This document shows positions 15,146-16,572 of a DNA stretch of 16,572 bases, piece by piece. The notes under the pieces were generated by a model that was not told the origin of the DNA, did no database searches, and was given only the letters and a program-made list of their open reading frames with translations. Positions within the stretch are counted from its first letter, which is position 1, and each line of letters opens with the position of its first letter. The translations under genes and the position numbers were made by a program. The stretch spans positions 1 to 16,572 of the forward strand of contig WFOY01000107.1 of assembly GCA_015487835.1 (NCBI GenBank), in the 5' to 3' direction. This stretch comes from Aquificaceae bacterium. GTDB taxonomy: Bacteria > Aquificota > Aquificia > Aquificales > Aquificaceae.

Positions 15146-16342
15146 TCAAAATCTTCTTCTCTCCCTTGAGGAGGGTATCCCCATAAGATCCCTGTACTTA
15201 GCGACTGTTCTCCTGGCGACCTTAAAGCCCTGTCTCTGGAGTATGGAGGCGATCTCCTCATCACTAAGGGGTTTTGAAGGGTCCTCCCTCTGGATGATCT
15301 CCTTTATCCGTCTCATGAGCTCCTCCTGGGACATGCCTCCTGCAGCTTCACGGACGAAGAAGAACCTGAAGGGGTACGTCCCCTGGGGGGTCTTCACGTA
15401 CTTGGAGTTTATGAGCCTGCTTACAGTGGACTCGCTGACGCCGATCTTCTCCGCCATGTCCTTTACCTGGAGGGTCCTCAGGCTACCCTCCCCCTTCAGA
15501 AAGTCCCCCTGGACCTCTATTATCTCGTCGAGGATCCTCCTCAGGTTCTCCCTCCTTATGTTCAGTATCTTCCTGAAGAGGTTACACCTCTCCAAGTACT
15601 CCTTAAGGAACTCCCTCGCCTGACCCTTCGCCCTTGAGATCATATCCATGTACCTTGGGCTCACCTTTATGTCTATGAAGTCCTCGTAAAGGTAGCCGAC
15701 AAGATCACCGTCGTCCAGATCTATGACGGCGTCCACCTTGGCCACCCTGTAAGGGGCCTCCTCACCTCCGAGAGGGTACCTCCTGAGGTGGTTTATCTTC
15801 TCCCTTACCCACAAGGGGACCTCCCTGCCCTCGACGAGGTCGTCAACGAAGGAGAGGAGTTCCCTGTCCTCAGGGTAGAGGTCCTCCAGCTGGATCCTGA
15901 TGAACTCCTTAACATCTCTTGAGCAGACGCCTACGGGCTCAAGCCTGGCTACGAACTCCCTTATGTCCTCCACGTAATCAGCGGAGACACCGAACCTGTC
16001 CGCTATCTCCTTCACGTTCCCTACGAAGAAGCCCCTTTCGTCCGTACTGGAGATTAGATCCTCCGCTATCTTCAGGTCCACTCCCTCCAGCTCTGACCTT
16101 ACGTTTCTCATGAGAACTTCAAGGGAGGAAGGTCTGTGGGCGACCTCGGGTGTCCTCCTGTCCTCAAAGAACTCCCTGACCTTGGGTGAGACCACCACCT
16201 CCTCTATGAAGGGATTTGACTCCTGCTCCTCCTTCAGGATCTGCTCGAGCTCCTGGGCGGGGTAGAGGAGGACCTCCACCTGGTTCTTCAGGAGCAGGTT
16301 GAGATTCAGCTTTAACTTGATCTGGAGGTCCGGCCTGATCAT
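15146..16342 (-). CDS. rpoN: RNA polymerase sigma-54 factor
   Basis: Alternative sigma factor of 398 aa for enhancer-dependent promoters of the -24/-12 type. Region I (about 1-45) is Leu/Gln-rich with the typical LLLYPAQELEQ-like segment and QESNPFIE. The core-binding region contains SSTDERGFFVGN and LEPVGVCSRDVKEF. Near residue 295 a helix-turn-helix reads AEKIGVSESTVSRLINSKYV, followed by TPQGTYPFRFFF. The RpoN box ARRTVAKYR is at 376-384, followed by a short Arg-rich tail. The length is compact compared with the roughly 477 aa of enterobacteria. The start is 3 nt after the proA stop; AGGAGG lies about 12 nt upstream, so coupling to proA is likely. Sigma-54 often drives pilin genes, but no such link is shown here. 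Confidence 0.97.
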   Translation of the reverse strand: MIRPDLQIKLKLNLNLLLKNQVEVLLYPAQELEQILKEEQESNPFIEEVVVSPKVREFFEDRRTPEVAHRPSSLEVLMRNVRSELEGVDLKIAEDLISSTDERGFFVGNVKEIADRFGVSADYVEDIREFVARLEPVGVCSRDVKEFIRIQLEDLYPEDRELLSFVDDLVEGREVPLWVREKINHLRRYPLGGEEAPYRVAKVDAVIDLDDGDLVGYLYEDFIDIKVSPRYMDMISRAKGQAREFLKEYLERCNLFRKILNIRRENLRRILDEIIEVQGDFLKGEGSLRTLQVKDMAEKIGVSESTVSRLINSKYVKTPQGTYPFRFFFVREAAGGMSQEELMRRIKEIIQREDPSKPLSDEEIASILQRQGFKVARRTVAKYRDLMGIPSSRERRRF

Positions 16343-16345
16343 GCC

Positions 16346-16572
16346 TCAGATCTCCCTCCTAAGGTCCTCAGGAACTCCCACCCCGTCCCTCACCTGACCC
16401 TCCCCGAGGACAACGAACTTGGTTATGGTGAGCTCCTCGAGGGCCATGGGGCCCCTCGCGTGGACCTTGTCGGTGGATATACCCATCTCAGCTCCGAGAC
16501 CGAACTCGTTACCGTCCGTGAACCTGGTGGAGGCGTTCACATACACCGCCGCCGAGTCCACCTCTCTCAGGA
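16346..16572 (-). CDS. proA: Gamma-glutamyl phosphate reductase, C-terminal part (cut by window edge)
   Basis: The last 75 or so residues of ProA, which reduces gamma-glutamyl phosphate with NADPH to glutamate semialdehyde in proline biosynthesis. The frame enters from the right edge and ends with TGA at 16348-16346. The visible block [14 protein letters not shown], then [26 protein letters not shown] and VLGEGQVR is the well-conserved ProA C-terminus. A GTG at 16561 is the internal Val of VDSAA, not a start. The gene is immediately upstream of rpoN with 3 nt between them and probably shares its transcript. Confidence 0.95.
   Translation of the reverse strand, partial: LREVDSAAVYVNASTRFTDGNEFGLGAEMGISTDKVHARGPMALEELTITKFVVLGEGQVRDGVGVPEDLRREI

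Noticed and set aside
15146..15175. Possible terminator hairpin after the tRNA (CTCC/GGAG around CTTGA)
   Set aside because: The stem is only four pairs, there is no following T-run, and the bases are fully explained as rpoN coding sequence.
14725..15186. + strand open frame running through the tRNA gene
   Set aside because: It is antisense to glyS and reads through the tRNA and the promoter, so it cannot be a real protein gene.
1..16572. Sigma-54 promoter elements (TGGCAC-N5-TTGC), looked for because rpoN and pilus genes are present
   Set aside because: TGGCAC occurs by chance at a few places (e.g. near 1360, 7375, 10950), but none has TTGC at the right spacing.
1..16572. CRISPR arrays, insertion sequences or phage genes
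   Set aside because: No direct repeats with spacers, no transposase or integrase motifs, and almost no non-coding space to hold them.

Overview
This window looks like a very compact chromosomal segment from a thermophilic bacterium, most probably of the Aquificota (Aquificaceae-like). The pointers are heavy use of AGG and ATA codons, Lys/Glu/Arg-rich proteins, cysteine-rich secreted proteins, a 398-residue sigma-54, and genes that overlap or abut almost everywhere. The lineage is an inference from sequence character; no 16S or other marker is present. Only about 75 bases (14995-15068) lie outside genes and RNA as a real intergenic region.

Left arm, + strand (1-6250): the end of a small unrecognised gene overlaps a type IV pilus tip cluster in the order pilY1 - fimT/fimU-like - pilV-like - pilW-like - pilX-like. 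This encodes a large secreted PilY1 adhesin/mechanosensor-type protein (von Willebrand A domain plus C-terminal beta-propeller) and four minor pilins, which in known systems form the priming complex at the pilus tip. All are translationally coupled by short overlaps or near-zero gaps.

Middle arm, - strand (6251-14994): reading right to left, glyS - ppsA - pilM - pilN - pilO - short pilP-like - pilQ. This looks like one long transcription unit. It joins a glycyl-tRNA synthetase subunit and phosphoenolpyruvate synthase to the inner-membrane alignment complex (PilM/N/O/P) and outer-membrane secretin (PilQ) of the pilus machine. The two pilus arms converge with no base between their stop codons (6250/6251). 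Together they supply most of the envelope-spanning channel and the tip complex. The major pilin, the PilB/PilT ATPases, PilC and PilD are not in this window.

Right arm (14995-16572): a short divergent promoter region serves glyS (-) and an initiator tRNA-fMet (+), which has a near-consensus sigma-70 promoter. The tRNA's CCA end abuts the stop codon of the convergent rpoN gene (sigma-54). rpoN is preceded, 3 nt upstream, by the 3' end of proA (gamma-glutamyl phosphate reductase).

I do not see a wholly new system. The unusual points are variations on the type IV pilus: a tandem EF-hand-like calcium site in the PilW-like minor pilin, several calcium-type loops and a five-cysteine cluster in PilY1, a PilP of only about 72 residues, a Gln/Arg-rich insertion in PilO, a PilM with degenerate nucleotide-binding motifs, and metabolic genes fused into the pilus operon.
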